Source of the DNA: Poriferisodalis sp965208555
Lineage (GTDB): Bacteria; Actinomycetota; Acidimicrobiia; Acidimicrobiales; Poriferisodalaceae
Length of the DNA: 64,000 nucleotides
NCBI RefSeq assembly: GCF_965208555.1
Contig: NZ_OZ242342.1
Span: 2,728,001-2,792,000, forward strand
Direction of reading: 5' to 3'
Part shown: positions 24,725-32,898 of the stretch, in pieces
How the letters are laid out: each line of letters starts with the position of its first letter
Position numbering within the stretch: position 1 is the first letter of the stretch
Made by a program: the position numbers and the translations under genes
Notes under the pieces: generated by a model
What the model saw: the letters and a program-made list of their open reading frames with translations, nothing else
What the model was told of the DNA's origin: nothing
Databases searched by the model: none

Positions 24725-25012
24725 CTATGCGCCTTGCACGGCGAGCATTTCCATGACCGCAGCGCCCGCACGCACCCCCCGGGCCTCGACATACAAGTCG
24801 GAGTCGTAGAAGCTGCGTGCGGCGTCCATGTCGTCGAACTCCAGCACCACGACCCGCCGGTGCTCGTCGGGGCCCTCCAACGCCTCGGTGGCGCCGCCAC
24901 GGACGAGAAACCGCCCGCCAGCAGCCGACACGGCGCCCGGCGACAGCTTCATGTACTTCGCGTATTGCTCCGGATCGGTGACGTCGACCCGCACGATGAC
25001 GTATGCAGCCAC
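24725..25012 (-). CDS. DUF1330 family protein
   Basis: This 95-residue protein is a complete DUF1330 (ferredoxin-like, dimeric alpha-beta barrel) domain: AAYVIVRVDVTDPEQYAKYMKL, GGRFLVRGG, RRVVVLEFDDMDAARSFYDSDLY. Function is unassigned in the family. It lies between the dioxygenase and RidA genes on one strand, with gaps of 31 and 42 nt, and so is probably in their operon. A role in isomerising or protecting a pathway intermediate is conceivable but not shown. Confidence 0.85.
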   Translation of the reverse strand: MAAYVIVRVDVTDPEQYAKYMKLSPGAVSAAGGRFLVRGGATEALEGPDEHRRVVVLEFDDMDAARSFYDSDLYVEARGVRAGAAVMEMLAVQGA

Positions 25013-25043
25013 GTCGTTCCTTTCGGTTCCGGTATCGGACCGG

Positions 25044-25967
25044 TCAGGAAACCGAGTTCATGATGGCGTCGCGGCCGTGCTTGAAGCCGGCCGTCTCTGC
25101 GGTGTGGTTCAGCGCCAGTTCCGACTCGATCTCGCCGGCGATGCGCGAATGCCACATCTTGCGCGGCTGGGACATGTCGAACGGCACGCCCTGGTGCATG
25201 AGCCGGCGGTTGTCCCAGATCACGGCTTCGCCTGCGGTCCATGCGTGCTGGTAGGTGCGCGGCGGCTGGCAGGCCTCTTGATTGAGCCGGTCCAGCAGCG
25301 CCACAGACTCGTCTGGGTCCATACCGATGATGTCGTGCGCGTGCCGGCCGATCAGCAGATTGGGCCGACCGGTGTCGGGGTGGTACTTCACCATCGGCCG
25401 GACTGAGATGTCCATGTCGTGGTAGCCGTACATGCCGTAGGTGCCGTCGTCCTTCTTCTTCGGCAGCAAGCCCGCCCGGCCCTGGCTGTAGTAGAGCGAG
25501 TGGTGCGCCTCCAGCGTGTGCACGAGCTCACGGTCTTCGTCGGACAGCACCTCGTACGCCGCCCGCATGTCGGCCCAGCCGGTGTCGGCCCCGTCTTTGG
25601 GCACCAGCTCGGCGGTGAACACAGCGCCCTTGGCCTGCAATGGCATGTAGGTGCTGTCGTGATGCCAGCCCCAGTTGCCCTTGAGCGACTTCACCAAGTC
25701 GTCGGCGGGCTCGTGGTGGACTTTGCCGTCCTTGCCGACGTTGGAGATCGGCGCAGCGTTGAATTCCAGGTTGCCGAAGCGCTGGGCGAACGCGTCCTGC
25801 TCGTCGTTGGTCAGGAACTGATCGGAGAAGATCAGCAGCGCGTACTCGAGCCATGTCTCGTGCAGCGCCGCGAATGTCGCGTCGTCGATGGATCGCAGCT
25901 CGATGTCATGAACCCACGCTCCGAACGTGGCATCGAGCGGTTCGATGTTGAGCGTGACAGCCGTCAT
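25044..25967 (-). CDS. TauD/TfdA-family Fe(II)/2-oxoglutarate dioxygenase
   Basis: A 307-residue dioxygenase that couples 2-oxoglutarate decarboxylation to substrate hydroxylation. The facial triad is visible: NWGWHHDSTY (His-x-Asp) and WDNRRLMHQGVPF (distal His), followed by the 2-oxoglutarate-binding Arg in RKMWHSRIAG. The N-terminal AWVHDIELRSIDDATFAALHETWLEYALLIF is the family's start. The C-terminal 30 residues (NHTAETAGFKHGRDAIMNSV) are unlike TauD itself. It is the first gene of a leftward set with DUF1330 and RidA and is divergent from the enolase-superfamily gene, with promoters within about 90 nt. Confidence 0.9.
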   Translation of the reverse strand: MTAVTLNIEPLDATFGAWVHDIELRSIDDATFAALHETWLEYALLIFSDQFLTNDEQDAFAQRFGNLEFNAAPISNVGKDGKVHHEPADDLVKSLKGNWGWHHDSTYMPLQAKGAVFTAELVPKDGADTGWADMRAAYEVLSDEDRELVHTLEAHHSLYYSQGRAGLLPKKKDDGTYGMYGYHDMDISVRPMVKYHPDTGRPNLLIGRHAHDIIGMDPDESVALLDRLNQEACQPPRTYQHAWTAGEAVIWDNRRLMHQGVPFDMSQPRKMWHSRIAGEIESELALNHTAETAGFKHGRDAIMNSVS

Positions 25968-26058
25968 GGCCGGATGGTACCACCGAGCCCGAATTAGCTT
26001 CAGGGTGCCGTCGGCCGATGGACAGTTGGCGCCGCGGCGCTCGTCAGGGAGAACAGCA

Positions 26059-27309
26059 GTGAGTGATGTGACCGCCAGCAGTGGATCGTCGGATGCTGGA
26101 ACGGTGGTCGAGCGCGTCGAGACGCTGTCGTGCGACGCCGCTTGGCGGAACTACTACTTCTTGAAGGTCACCACCGCCGACGGCGTGGTCGGCTGGGCCG
26201 AGTACGACGAGGGCTTCGCCTCGCCCGGCCTCACCACCGCCATCGAGGCCCTGGCACCGCTGGTGAGCGGGCGCTCGGTTTTCGACCATGAGCCCGTCTA
26301 CCAGTACCTGTTCGCCCGTACCCGCCAGGCGGCCAGCGGCATCATCGGCGAGGCCATCGGTGCCATCGAGAACGCCCTGCTCGACGCGAAGGCCCGCACC
26401 CTGGGAGTGCCCTGCTACGACCTGCTCGGCGGCAAGGTGCGCGACCGCATCCGGGTGTACTGGTCGCATTGCGGCACCTGGCGCATCAACCTCGGCCACA
26501 TCTACGGCAACCGCATCACCGACCTGGACGGTGTGCGTGCGCTCGGCGCCGAGGTCGCCGAGAAGGGATTCACCGCCCTCAAGACCAACATCTTTCGCCA
26601 GACGCCCGACGGCTTGCGCGGCTGGTTGCCGGGCTTCGGCACGCCGTTCGCCCCTGAGCTGAACGTGTCGCGCCAGCTCATCGACGAGATCCGGGCTGTC
26701 CTGCAGGCGTTCCGGGACGGTGCCGGCGACAGCATGGACCTGCTGCTCGACCTGAACTTCAACGCCCGCACGGAGGGCTACGCCCGCATCGTGCGCGAGC
26801 TGGCCGACTGCGGGATGTTCTGGATCGAGATCGACTCCGACCACCCTGACGCCATGGCGCACATCCGCTCCAAGGCCGGCTGCACGATCAGCGGGGGAGA
26901 GAGCCTGTTCGGCGTGCGCGAGCTGTACCCGTACCTGCAGGCCGGCTCGTTCGACGTCCCCATCATCGACGGCATCTGGAACGGCTTCTGGCAGTCGTCG
27001 AAGATGGCCGCGATGGCCGACGGCATGGGCCACAGCGTTGCGCCGCACAACTTCTATGGGCACTTGGCCACCATGATGAACGCCCACTGGGCAGCGGCCA
27101 CGCCGAACATCATCATCATGGAGACCGACATCGACCGCATTGCATGGGACGACGAGATCGTCACGGTCGCGCCGAACTACGTCGATGGCCACCTCGTGCT
27201 GGGCGATGCACCCGGCTGGGGCACCGAGCCCATCGAAGAAGCCCTGGCCGCACATCCGACACGGCTCAGCGGCCTCCGAGACCGGCGCCCCCCGGCGGGC
27301 GATGACTGA
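26059..27309 (+). CDS. enolase-superfamily (mandelate racemase/muconate lactonizing) enzyme
   Basis: This 416-residue protein has the enolase-superfamily capping domain and barrel. The second-strand TALKTNIF carries a Lys, and metal ligands follow in LLLDLNFNA (Asp), FWIEID (Glu) and ISGGESLFG (Glu). APHNFYG supplies a late His. A Lys/His pair of this kind is used by acid-sugar dehydratases and racemases. The GTG at 26059 follows AGGGAG; the ORF's upstream in-frame part overlaps the divergent dioxygenase gene. Its stop overlaps the MFS transporter start by 8 nt, suggesting that importer and enzyme handle one compound. Substrate unknown. Confidence 0.88.
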   Translation: MSDVTASSGSSDAGTVVERVETLSCDAAWRNYYFLKVTTADGVVGWAEYDEGFASPGLTTAIEALAPLVSGRSVFDHEPVYQYLFARTRQAASGIIGEAIGAIENALLDAKARTLGVPCYDLLGGKVRDRIRVYWSHCGTWRINLGHIYGNRITDLDGVRALGAEVAEKGFTALKTNIFRQTPDGLRGWLPGFGTPFAPELNVSRQLIDEIRAVLQAFRDGAGDSMDLLLDLNFNARTEGYARIVRELADCGMFWIEIDSDHPDAMAHIRSKAGCTISGGESLFGVRELYPYLQAGSFDVPIIDGIWNGFWQSSKMAAMADGMGHSVAPHNFYGHLATMMNAHWAAATPNIIIMETDIDRIAWDDEIVTVAPNYVDGHLVLGDAPGWGTEPIEEALAAHPTRLSGLRDRRPPAGDD

Positions 27310-28897
27310 CCTCCCAGAAGCGTCGAACCCCACACCGCAGGTCGTCCAGCTCCGGCTCGCCGACGGTGCGTCGCGTCTGGCACCGAGCGCGGCCGGCGCA
27401 GCACCGCCGCGCATCGACAGCGTCACTCCGCAGCCCGCCGATCGCGCAGCACCCCCGCGCATCGATCGCGCCACGCCACACCAAGCCGAGCCGCTCCCGA
27501 TCGAGCGGCGTGCCTCCGCCGATGTCGAACCTCCACGCCGCCGGGCCGGCCTCGCGCTCGCGACGGGGTCGCTGGCGTTCGTGCTCGGCACCGTCAACGT
27601 CACGGTCACCAACGTGGCATTCCCCGACATCGTCCGGTCGTTCCCGGGCGTGTCCGATGCCATCACCGGCTGGATCGTCAGCGGTTACGCGCTGGCATTC
27701 GCCTCGACGATCATCGTCGGCGGACGACTGGCTGACCGATACGGCCGCCTGCTGGTTTTCCGTGTCGGGGTGCTGGGGCTTGTGGTTTCGTCGATCATTG
27801 CGGGGCTGGCGCCGGGCGTCGGCATCCTGCTCGCTGCCCGCGCAATTCAGGGACTCTGCGGCGCACTGACGGTTCCGTCGTCGCTGGCCCTCGTGCTGCC
27901 GCAATTCCCCGCTGGGCGCCAAGCCAGCGTCATCGGCATCTGGGCGGCCGCGGGCATGGTCGCCTCCGGCATCGCTCCGGGACTGGCCGCCGTCATCTTG
28001 GAGGTCTCGAGCTGGCGGGGCGTGTACCTGGCGATTGTCCCCATCGCGGCCCTTGCGTTCTTGGGCTCGCTGAGATTCCTGTACGAGACGGCCAAACGCG
28101 ACCTGAGCACGCCCCTGGATCTGCTCGGCGTGTTCATGGGCACAGCGGCGGTGTTCCTGATCGTGCTGGCAACGCTGCAGGGCCGTCATTGGGGCTGGTC
28201 GTCCACATGGACGCTGGCATGCTTCGCCGGGGGAGCGATCCTGCTGCCGCTGTTCTTGTTGCGATCGGCCCGGCACCCTGAGCCGCTGTTCGATCCGCGC
28301 CTGTTCCGGATACGCAGTTTTGCGGTGGCGAACCTCGCTGTCGCGCTGTCGATGATCGGCGCGTTCACCAGCTGGTTCCTGTGGCCGCTCTTTCTCACCA
28401 GCGTCTGGGGCTACAGCCTGCTGGGGGTCGGCCTGGCGTTCACGCCGGCGCCCGTCGTGTCGGGTGCGGTGGCGATCCTGAGCGGCCGCTGGGCCGACAA
28501 GCACGGATTCCGGGGACTGATGACCCTGGCATCGGTGTTCGCCACAGGCGGGATGCTCTGGCTGCTGTTCTTCCTCGATGAGAGCGTGCGCTACTGGTTC
28601 GCGATGTTCCCCTCGACGATGCTGTTCGGGCTCGGCCTGGGCGTGCTGGCCAGCCACCTCAACTCGGCGGCGCTCGCCGACATCCCGACCGCTTCGATTG
28701 CCACAGCCAACGGCGTCCACCAGTCATTGCGCTACGGGCTGGCCGCCGTCGGCGTGGCCGCGGCGATCGCAGTGCTCGGCGGCACCCACCAGGTGCATCT
28801 CTACAACTGGATGTGGCTGCTGCTGGGCCTGCTGCAGGCGCTGTGCATCCCGCTGATGTGGTTCGGTTACCCGCGCGGCCCCTCAGCCGCGAAATGA
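27302..28897 (+). CDS. MFS transporter, DHA2-type
   Basis: A 531-residue major facilitator with about 14 predicted membrane segments. A 75-residue cytoplasmic N-terminal tail has three near-repeats of a PPRIDxxTP motif (AAPPRIDSVTPQ, AAPPRIDRATPH). The first transmembrane pair has NVTVTNVAFPDIVRSF, and motif A reads GGRLADRYGRL, typical of DHA2 proton antiporters. The ATG at 27302 overlaps the enolase-superfamily gene by 8 nt. DHA2 members usually export drugs or metabolites, but coupling to a catabolic enzyme makes uptake or efflux of that pathway's compound equally possible. Confidence 0.88.
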   Translation: MTDLPEASNPTPQVVQLRLADGASRLAPSAAGAAPPRIDSVTPQPADRAAPPRIDRATPHQAEPLPIERRASADVEPPRRRAGLALATGSLAFVLGTVNVTVTNVAFPDIVRSFPGVSDAITGWIVSGYALAFASTIIVGGRLADRYGRLLVFRVGVLGLVVSSIIAGLAPGVGILLAARAIQGLCGALTVPSSLALVLPQFPAGRQASVIGIWAAAGMVASGIAPGLAAVILEVSSWRGVYLAIVPIAALAFLGSLRFLYETAKRDLSTPLDLLGVFMGTAAVFLIVLATLQGRHWGWSSTWTLACFAGGAILLPLFLLRSARHPEPLFDPRLFRIRSFAVANLAVALSMIGAFTSWFLWPLFLTSVWGYSLLGVGLAFTPAPVVSGAVAILSGRWADKHGFRGLMTLASVFATGGMLWLLFFLDESVRYWFAMFPSTMLFGLGLGVLASHLNSAALADIPTASIATANGVHQSLRYGLAAVGVAAAIAVLGGTHQVHLYNWMWLLLGLLQALCIPLMWFGYPRGPSAAK

Positions 28898-28905
28898 GCC
28901 GGCCC

Positions 28906-28922
28906 GCCGCACCGCCTGCGGC
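28906..28922. terminator. possible bidirectional terminator hairpin
   Basis: GCCGCA and TGCGGC form a 6-bp stem with a 5-nt loop between the convergent MFS and DUF3237 genes (stops 28897 and 28935). No T-run. Location is apt, stem is short. Confidence 0.35.
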
Positions 28923-28934
28923 AGTTCGACGGAC

Positions 28935-29357
28935 CTACAGCAGCTCGTAGACCTCGTAGGCAAGCTTGCCATCGTCGATCGAGCCGATGCCGATGGCCTG
29001 GATCTTGTTGATCCAGTTGTACGGGCCCTCCATTGACGTCTGGAAGGTGGGCGCGGAACGCGGCGAACCGTCGGGGTAGATCTTCCCCTGGTACTCCATC
29101 AAGATGTCGACCTCGTCGTCGGTGCGGATCGAGATGCGCACGTCGAGGTGCATCGTGCCGTCGGCCGATCGGTACAGCCAGTCGCCCGACGGGCCCAGGA
29201 TGGTGCCGTTGATGCGCTCGCCGGTGACGGTGCCGCTGTCGACCGAGGCCACCATCCGGGTGCCTGCGGGCCCGCCGCGGATCCGGGTGGCATTCGACAG
29301 GTCGGCATCGATGTCCATTCTGAACAGGTGCCGCACTGGCAGGGATGTCTCTGACAT
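28935..29357 (-). CDS. DUF3237 family protein
   Basis: A 140-residue protein matching DUF3237: HLFRMDIDADLSN (start of a beta-barrel), RMVASVDSGTVTGERINGTILG, DWLYRSADGTMHLDVRISIRTDD, and the C-terminal YNWINKIQAIGIGSIDDGKLAYEVYEL. The family is uncharacterised and often encoded near aromatic or steroid catabolic genes. It begins at ATG 29357 (GGAGCAC upstream) and is last of a leftward group with the MDMPI-like, LLM and MaoC genes. Its own role is not clear. Confidence 0.82.
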   Translation of the reverse strand: MSETSLPVRHLFRMDIDADLSNATRIRGGPAGTRMVASVDSGTVTGERINGTILGPSGDWLYRSADGTMHLDVRISIRTDDEVDILMEYQGKIYPDGSPRSAPTFQTSMEGPYNWINKIQAIGIGSIDDGKLAYEVYELL

Positions 29358-29430
29358 CTGGGTGCTCCTTGGCTTATCGAGACTGGGCTTATCGAGACGG
29401 GTCTTGTCGAGATCAGGGCTTGGCGAGGGA

Positions 29431-30219
29431 CTACATCGTGAAGCGCAGGTTGCGGGCGGCGTGCGCGCCGAGCTCGGTGTCGCCCGACCACGTCACCTGT
29501 CCCGCAGCGATCGGGCCCTCAGGGTCGATGCGCCCGCAGGTGAGGTCCATGAACGCCATCGAATCGCAGTGCAGCGTGACGGTCGGGTTCTCGACGTGGT
29601 CGACCTCGCGGGCCCGGCCGTCAACCTGCACGTAGATGTCGCGCTCGACGGCGCCGGTGATGTCGAACCGCATGGTGGCGCCGTCGGGCAGGCCCACCCG
29701 CTTGCCGGCGATGTAGCCGATGGACAGGTGCACCTCGTTCAGCGCCATCTCTGCGGCCGGGCCGCCATTGTCGGTGGGCATCCCCAGCGGGGTGCGGCAG
29801 TCGCGCTCGTGCATCCAGTGGTCGAATTCCCGGATGGCCATGAAGCGCCCGTAGGTGCCGGGCCCCACCGGGGTCATCGAACCCCGCTCGAAGACCTCCT
29901 CGTCCAGCGCTTCGAGCTGCGCAGCGCGCCCGTCCCACACCTCCGCGGCCAACGCCGTCAGCTCAGGCCCGCTCATGGCCGTGGCTGCGGAGACGTAGCC
30001 GGCGATATCACCGAACGGGGGAGGAGTCTCGACCGATTCGGGCAGCCAGCCCGACAGTGCCTGCTCCACCGACACCTGGTGCACCAGCACGCCGTGGACC
30101 GTCCAGTCAGGGCAGTGCGACTGGACCTGCCACTGGTCGCCCTCGAGCGAGCCGTAGAACTCCTTGCAGCTCGCCCAGCAGGCCTTGAGGTTGTCGATGA
30201 TGAGTTGCGGCTGGCTCAT
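29431..30219 (-). CDS. maleylpyruvate isomerase / DinB-like (MDMPI, TIGR03083-type) protein
   Basis: This 262-residue protein has an N-terminal four-helix DinB-like domain with WASCKEFYGSLEGDQWQVQSHCPDWTVHGVLVHQVSVEQAL and REFDHWMHERDC, which supply the metal-binding His residues, and a C-terminal beta domain (GAVERDIYVQVDGRAREVD...LTCGRI) of the SCP2-like MDMPI C type. Relatives use mycothiol as a thiol cofactor in actinobacteria. The ATG at 30219 is the first with family similarity; an ORF frame open to 30657 runs inside the LLM gene. It is 56 nt after that gene. Substrate unknown. Confidence 0.82.
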   Translation of the reverse strand: MSQPQLIIDNLKACWASCKEFYGSLEGDQWQVQSHCPDWTVHGVLVHQVSVEQALSGWLPESVETPPPFGDIAGYVSAATAMSGPELTALAAEVWDGRAAQLEALDEEVFERGSMTPVGPGTYGRFMAIREFDHWMHERDCRTPLGMPTDNGGPAAEMALNEVHLSIGYIAGKRVGLPDGATMRFDITGAVERDIYVQVDGRAREVDHVENPTVTLHCDSMAFMDLTCGRIDPEGPIAAGQVTWSGDTELGAHAARNLRFTM

Positions 30220-30275
30220 GGTGGCTGTCCTGTTCTGTCCTGTGATGGTTGTGTCAGCGGGTGACTCGGCAGGGC

Positions 30276-31187
30276 TCAGGCCGTCTCGGCACGGATGCGT
30301 TCGATGATCTCGCCCAGCCGGTCGATCATTGCCTCGACCGAGCGGGCACCGGCTTGGAAGATCGCAGTCACGTTCACCGAGGCCCAGTCGAATCCCAGTG
30401 CCCTGACGACGGCAGCCCGCTCGCCGATGGCGTCCAGGTCCTTGTAGAAGCCCTTGTCGGCGTCGGTGCGGGGCGGCGGCGCCAGCATCAGCTGCATGCC
30501 GATGGAATCGGGATCGCGGCCGAAGTCTTCCTCGGCCCGGCGGCGGATCTCGGTCATGCACTCGAGTGCCCGCTCGTCGCTGACGCCCGACGCCATCCAG
30601 CCGTCGCCCTTCTGGGCGGTACGGCGCAACGCGGCGCGGCTGTCGCCGCCGATCCACAGCGGGATAGCGGCACCTTGCGGCGAGACGGGCTCCATGCCCA
30701 TGTCGTGGCTGTTGTAGTGCTCGCCTGAGAACTCGATGCGTCCGCCGGCCCAGTAGGTCCGCATGAGGTCGATGGCTTCGTCCATGCGCTGGCCGCGAGT
30801 GCGGAAGTCCTCCTCGAGCGCGTCGTACTCCGAGTCCTGCCAGCCCACGCCGATGCCGAGGCGAACCCGACCATCCGACAGCGTGTCCAGCGTCGAGATC
30901 TGCTTGGCCACCAGCACCGGCTGGCGCTGCGGCAGCACCAGCACCTCGGTGGACAGCGTCACCCGCTCGGTCACTGCCGCCACGTTCGCGAGCAGCATGA
31001 GCGCTTCGAGGATCGGCATGTTCGCGGGGTAGATGGTGAATCGGCCTTCGCCCGGATGGCCCATCACCACGTGGTCGAATGCAGCGATCTCGTCGTAGCC
31101 CAGGTCCTCGATGGCCTTCGCCAGGTCGAGCACACGCTGGGGACCTTCCCGGAACGCAATGGACGGGAAGTCGACGGCGATCTTCAT
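30276..31187 (-). CDS. LLM-class F420-dependent oxidoreductase
   Basis: A 303-residue luciferase-like TIM-barrel protein. It begins MKIAVDFPSIAF and shows LGYDEIAAFDHVVMG, VTLSTEVLVLPQRQPVLVAKQISTLDTLSDGRVRLGIGVGWQ (flavin/F420 region) and IPLWIGGDSRAALRRTAQKGDGWM. This is the TIGR03619-like branch, typically F420-dependent. It lies between the MaoC pair and the MDMPI-like gene in one leftward group, with 18- and 56-nt gaps, so the set probably forms an operon. It is not closely similar to the two longer LLM proteins in the window. Confidence 0.88.
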   Translation of the reverse strand: MKIAVDFPSIAFREGPQRVLDLAKAIEDLGYDEIAAFDHVVMGHPGEGRFTIYPANMPILEALMLLANVAAVTERVTLSTEVLVLPQRQPVLVAKQISTLDTLSDGRVRLGIGVGWQDSEYDALEEDFRTRGQRMDEAIDLMRTYWAGGRIEFSGEHYNSHDMGMEPVSPQGAAIPLWIGGDSRAALRRTAQKGDGWMASGVSDERALECMTEIRRRAEEDFGRDPDSIGMQLMLAPPPRTDADKGFYKDLDAIGERAAVVRALGFDWASVNVTAIFQAGARSVEAMIDRLGEIIERIRAETA

Positions 31188-31205
31188 GCGCGGTGGTCTC
31201 CTGGG

Positions 31206-31649
31206 CTACGCGGCGGGCAGGCGGACCCTAGCTGTCGCCGGCATGAGCAGTCTTCCGTCGGAGGTGTGCTCGGCGATCTCCAGCTCGACAACCCCCGATT
31301 CCGCGTCCACCGACGTCACCGTGCCGGAGAACACCAGCTCCTCGCCGGGAAGTCCGCTGGCGCGGTTCTGCCACGTCACGCCCAGCAGGCGGGCGGCGGG
31401 ACCCGCCCAGTCGGTCACGAACTGCGTCAGCCAGGCGCCCTGCAGGGGACCGTGCACGATGATGTCGTCGTGCCCTTCGAAGCGGGCGTATTCGCGGTCG
31501 TAATGGATCCGGTGCGGGTTGTGGCTGGCCGCGCTGTAGAGGAACAGCTGCGCCTCGTCGGGGAACTTGTGCATCGTCGGCAGCTCTTGGCCGGCCTCGA
31601 GCGTCTCGAGGTCTGGTGCTGCGATCGTCGCTTCAGTGGTTGTGCTCAT
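31206..31649 (-). CDS. MaoC-like dehydratase, C-terminal-type subunit
   Basis: A 147-residue single hot-dog protein with PDEAQLFLYSAASHNPHRIHYDREYARFEGHDDIIVHGPLQG, matching the hydratase-2 motif (Asn-Pro-x-x-x-His with the later HG). It overlaps the preceding gene by 4 nt (ATGA at 31646-31649). The partner carries the FAS1-dehydratase-N-type half, so the two should form a heterodimer like HadAB. The same pair is fused in one chain at 6.7-7.7 kb. Likely acts on an enoyl- or hydroxyacyl-CoA. Confidence 0.82.
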   Translation of the reverse strand: MSTTTEATIAAPDLETLEAGQELPTMHKFPDEAQLFLYSAASHNPHRIHYDREYARFEGHDDIIVHGPLQGAWLTQFVTDWAGPAARLLGVTWQNRASGLPGEELVFSGTVTSVDAESGVVELEIAEHTSDGRLLMPATARVRLPAA

Positions 31650-32137
31650 CGTGCGATGCCGATCATGCGGGAACGGGCGACTTTGTCGCCGAATTGATTG
31701 ACGAACGTGGTCTCGCGCACCTGTCGCACGAAGGGTCCCTTGCGGCCCTCCTTCTGATCGAGCGCAGCGAGGCGGACGGTGGCGGTGATCTCGTCGCCGA
31801 TGCAGACCGGTTCCAGGAAATCCCACTCCTCGCCGCCGAACATCACCCGGTCGACCAGCAGCCGGATGCGCGTGCCTTCGCGGTACAGGCCGTCCGTACG
31901 CAGGTCGGACGCCGTTCTCGGCTGTACCACGGCGTGGGTGACGTAGGTCGGCGGCGCAACCAGCGTCCGGTATCCGGCTGCTACCGCAGCGACCTCGTCG
32001 AAGTAGATGGGATTCTCGTCGCCGACGGCGTAGGCGTAGCGCTGGGCTTCGCGCCGATCGATGACCACGGTGACCGGCCCCGACAGCACCTCGCCCACGC
32101 GCGCCAGCGTCTCAGCGGGAATCAGCGATTCGCTCAT
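31646..32137 (-). CDS. MaoC-like dehydratase, N-terminal-type subunit (FAS1-DH-N)
   Basis: A 163-residue hot-dog protein: VIDRREAQRYAYAVGDENPIYFDEVAAVAAGYRTLVAPPTYVT and EWDFLEPVCIGDEITATVRLAALDQKEGRKGPFVRQVRETTFVNQFGDKVA match the N-half of MaoC dehydratases and HadA/HadC. It likely serves mainly in structure and substrate gating for the active partner encoded directly after it with an ATGA overlap. It is the first gene of the leftward 32.1-28.9 kb group; its promoter should be in the 50 nt shared with msrA. Confidence 0.82.
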   Translation of the reverse strand: MSESLIPAETLARVGEVLSGPVTVVIDRREAQRYAYAVGDENPIYFDEVAAVAAGYRTLVAPPTYVTHAVVQPRTASDLRTDGLYREGTRIRLLVDRVMFGGEEWDFLEPVCIGDEITATVRLAALDQKEGRKGPFVRQVRETTFVNQFGDKVARSRMIGIAR

Positions 32138-32187
32138 TCCGCTGACATTAGGTCGCTAGCGTTTCAGGCACAGCAGGAGGAAGCGCT

Positions 32188-32841
32188 GTGGCGTTGTGGT
32201 CAAGGAAGCTGGAAGTCCCCGATGCCGACGCTGCGCTGCCCGGGCGCAGCCAGACGATGCCGGTCGCTCCGGCTCATGTCGTGCTCGGAACCTCGATGAC
32301 GCCGCCGTTTCCCGACGGCTTCAAGCACATCGTGGTCGGCATGGGCTGTTTCTGGGGTGCCGAGCGCATCTTCTGGCAGCTTCCCGGCGTCCACACCACG
32401 GCCGTGGGCTACGCCGGCGGCATCACGCCCAATCCCAGCTACGAGGAGGTCTGCTCGGGCCTGACCGGCCACACCGAGGCCGTGCTGGCCGTGTTCGATC
32501 CGGCGGTCACCAGCTTCGAGGCGATGCTGAAGGCGTTCTGGGAGGGCCACGACCCCACCCAGGGCATGCGGCAGGGGAACGACATCGGCACCCAGTACCG
32601 CTCGGGCATCTACGTGGCGGACCAGGACGACTTGGCGATCGCCGAATCGTCGAGGGACATGTTCCAGGCCGTGCTCGACGGTGCCGGCCTGGGTGCCATC
32701 ACCACCGAGATCTGCCTGGCCGGGCCCTTCTACTACGCCGAGGACTACCACCAGCAGTACCTGCACAAGATCCCGTGGGGCTATTGCGGCCTGGGCAGCA
32801 CCGGCCAGTCATGTCCCGTGGGAGTCGCCGCCGCAGACTGA
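32188..32841 (+). CDS. msrA: peptide-methionine (S)-S-oxide reductase
   Basis: A 217-residue MsrA that repairs oxidised methionine. The active-site GCFWGAER has Cys54 and the conserved Phe-Trp-Gly. EDYHQQYLHK follows, and the C-terminal GYCGLGSTGQSCPVG supplies resolving cysteines. The N-terminal 45 residues match the long form seen in actinobacteria. The GTG at 32188 follows AGGAGG with a short spacer. The gene is divergent from the MaoC pair. Standard housekeeping function. Confidence 0.94.
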   Translation: MALWSRKLEVPDADAALPGRSQTMPVAPAHVVLGTSMTPPFPDGFKHIVVGMGCFWGAERIFWQLPGVHTTAVGYAGGITPNPSYEEVCSGLTGHTEAVLAVFDPAVTSFEAMLKAFWEGHDPTQGMRQGNDIGTQYRSGIYVADQDDLAIAESSRDMFQAVLDGAGLGAITTEICLAGPFYYAEDYHQQYLHKIPWGYCGLGSTGQSCPVGVAAAD

Positions 32842-32898
32842 CCTGCGCAGGCCGAGCCGAGCGGCGAAGCCAGCGGCGTCGCGCGCGATAGCGGGGGA

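Noticed and set aside
26044..28720. Long minus-strand ORFs (540 and 484 codons) opposite the enolase-superfamily and MFS genes
   Set aside because: Antisense shadows; the sense genes have full motif sets.
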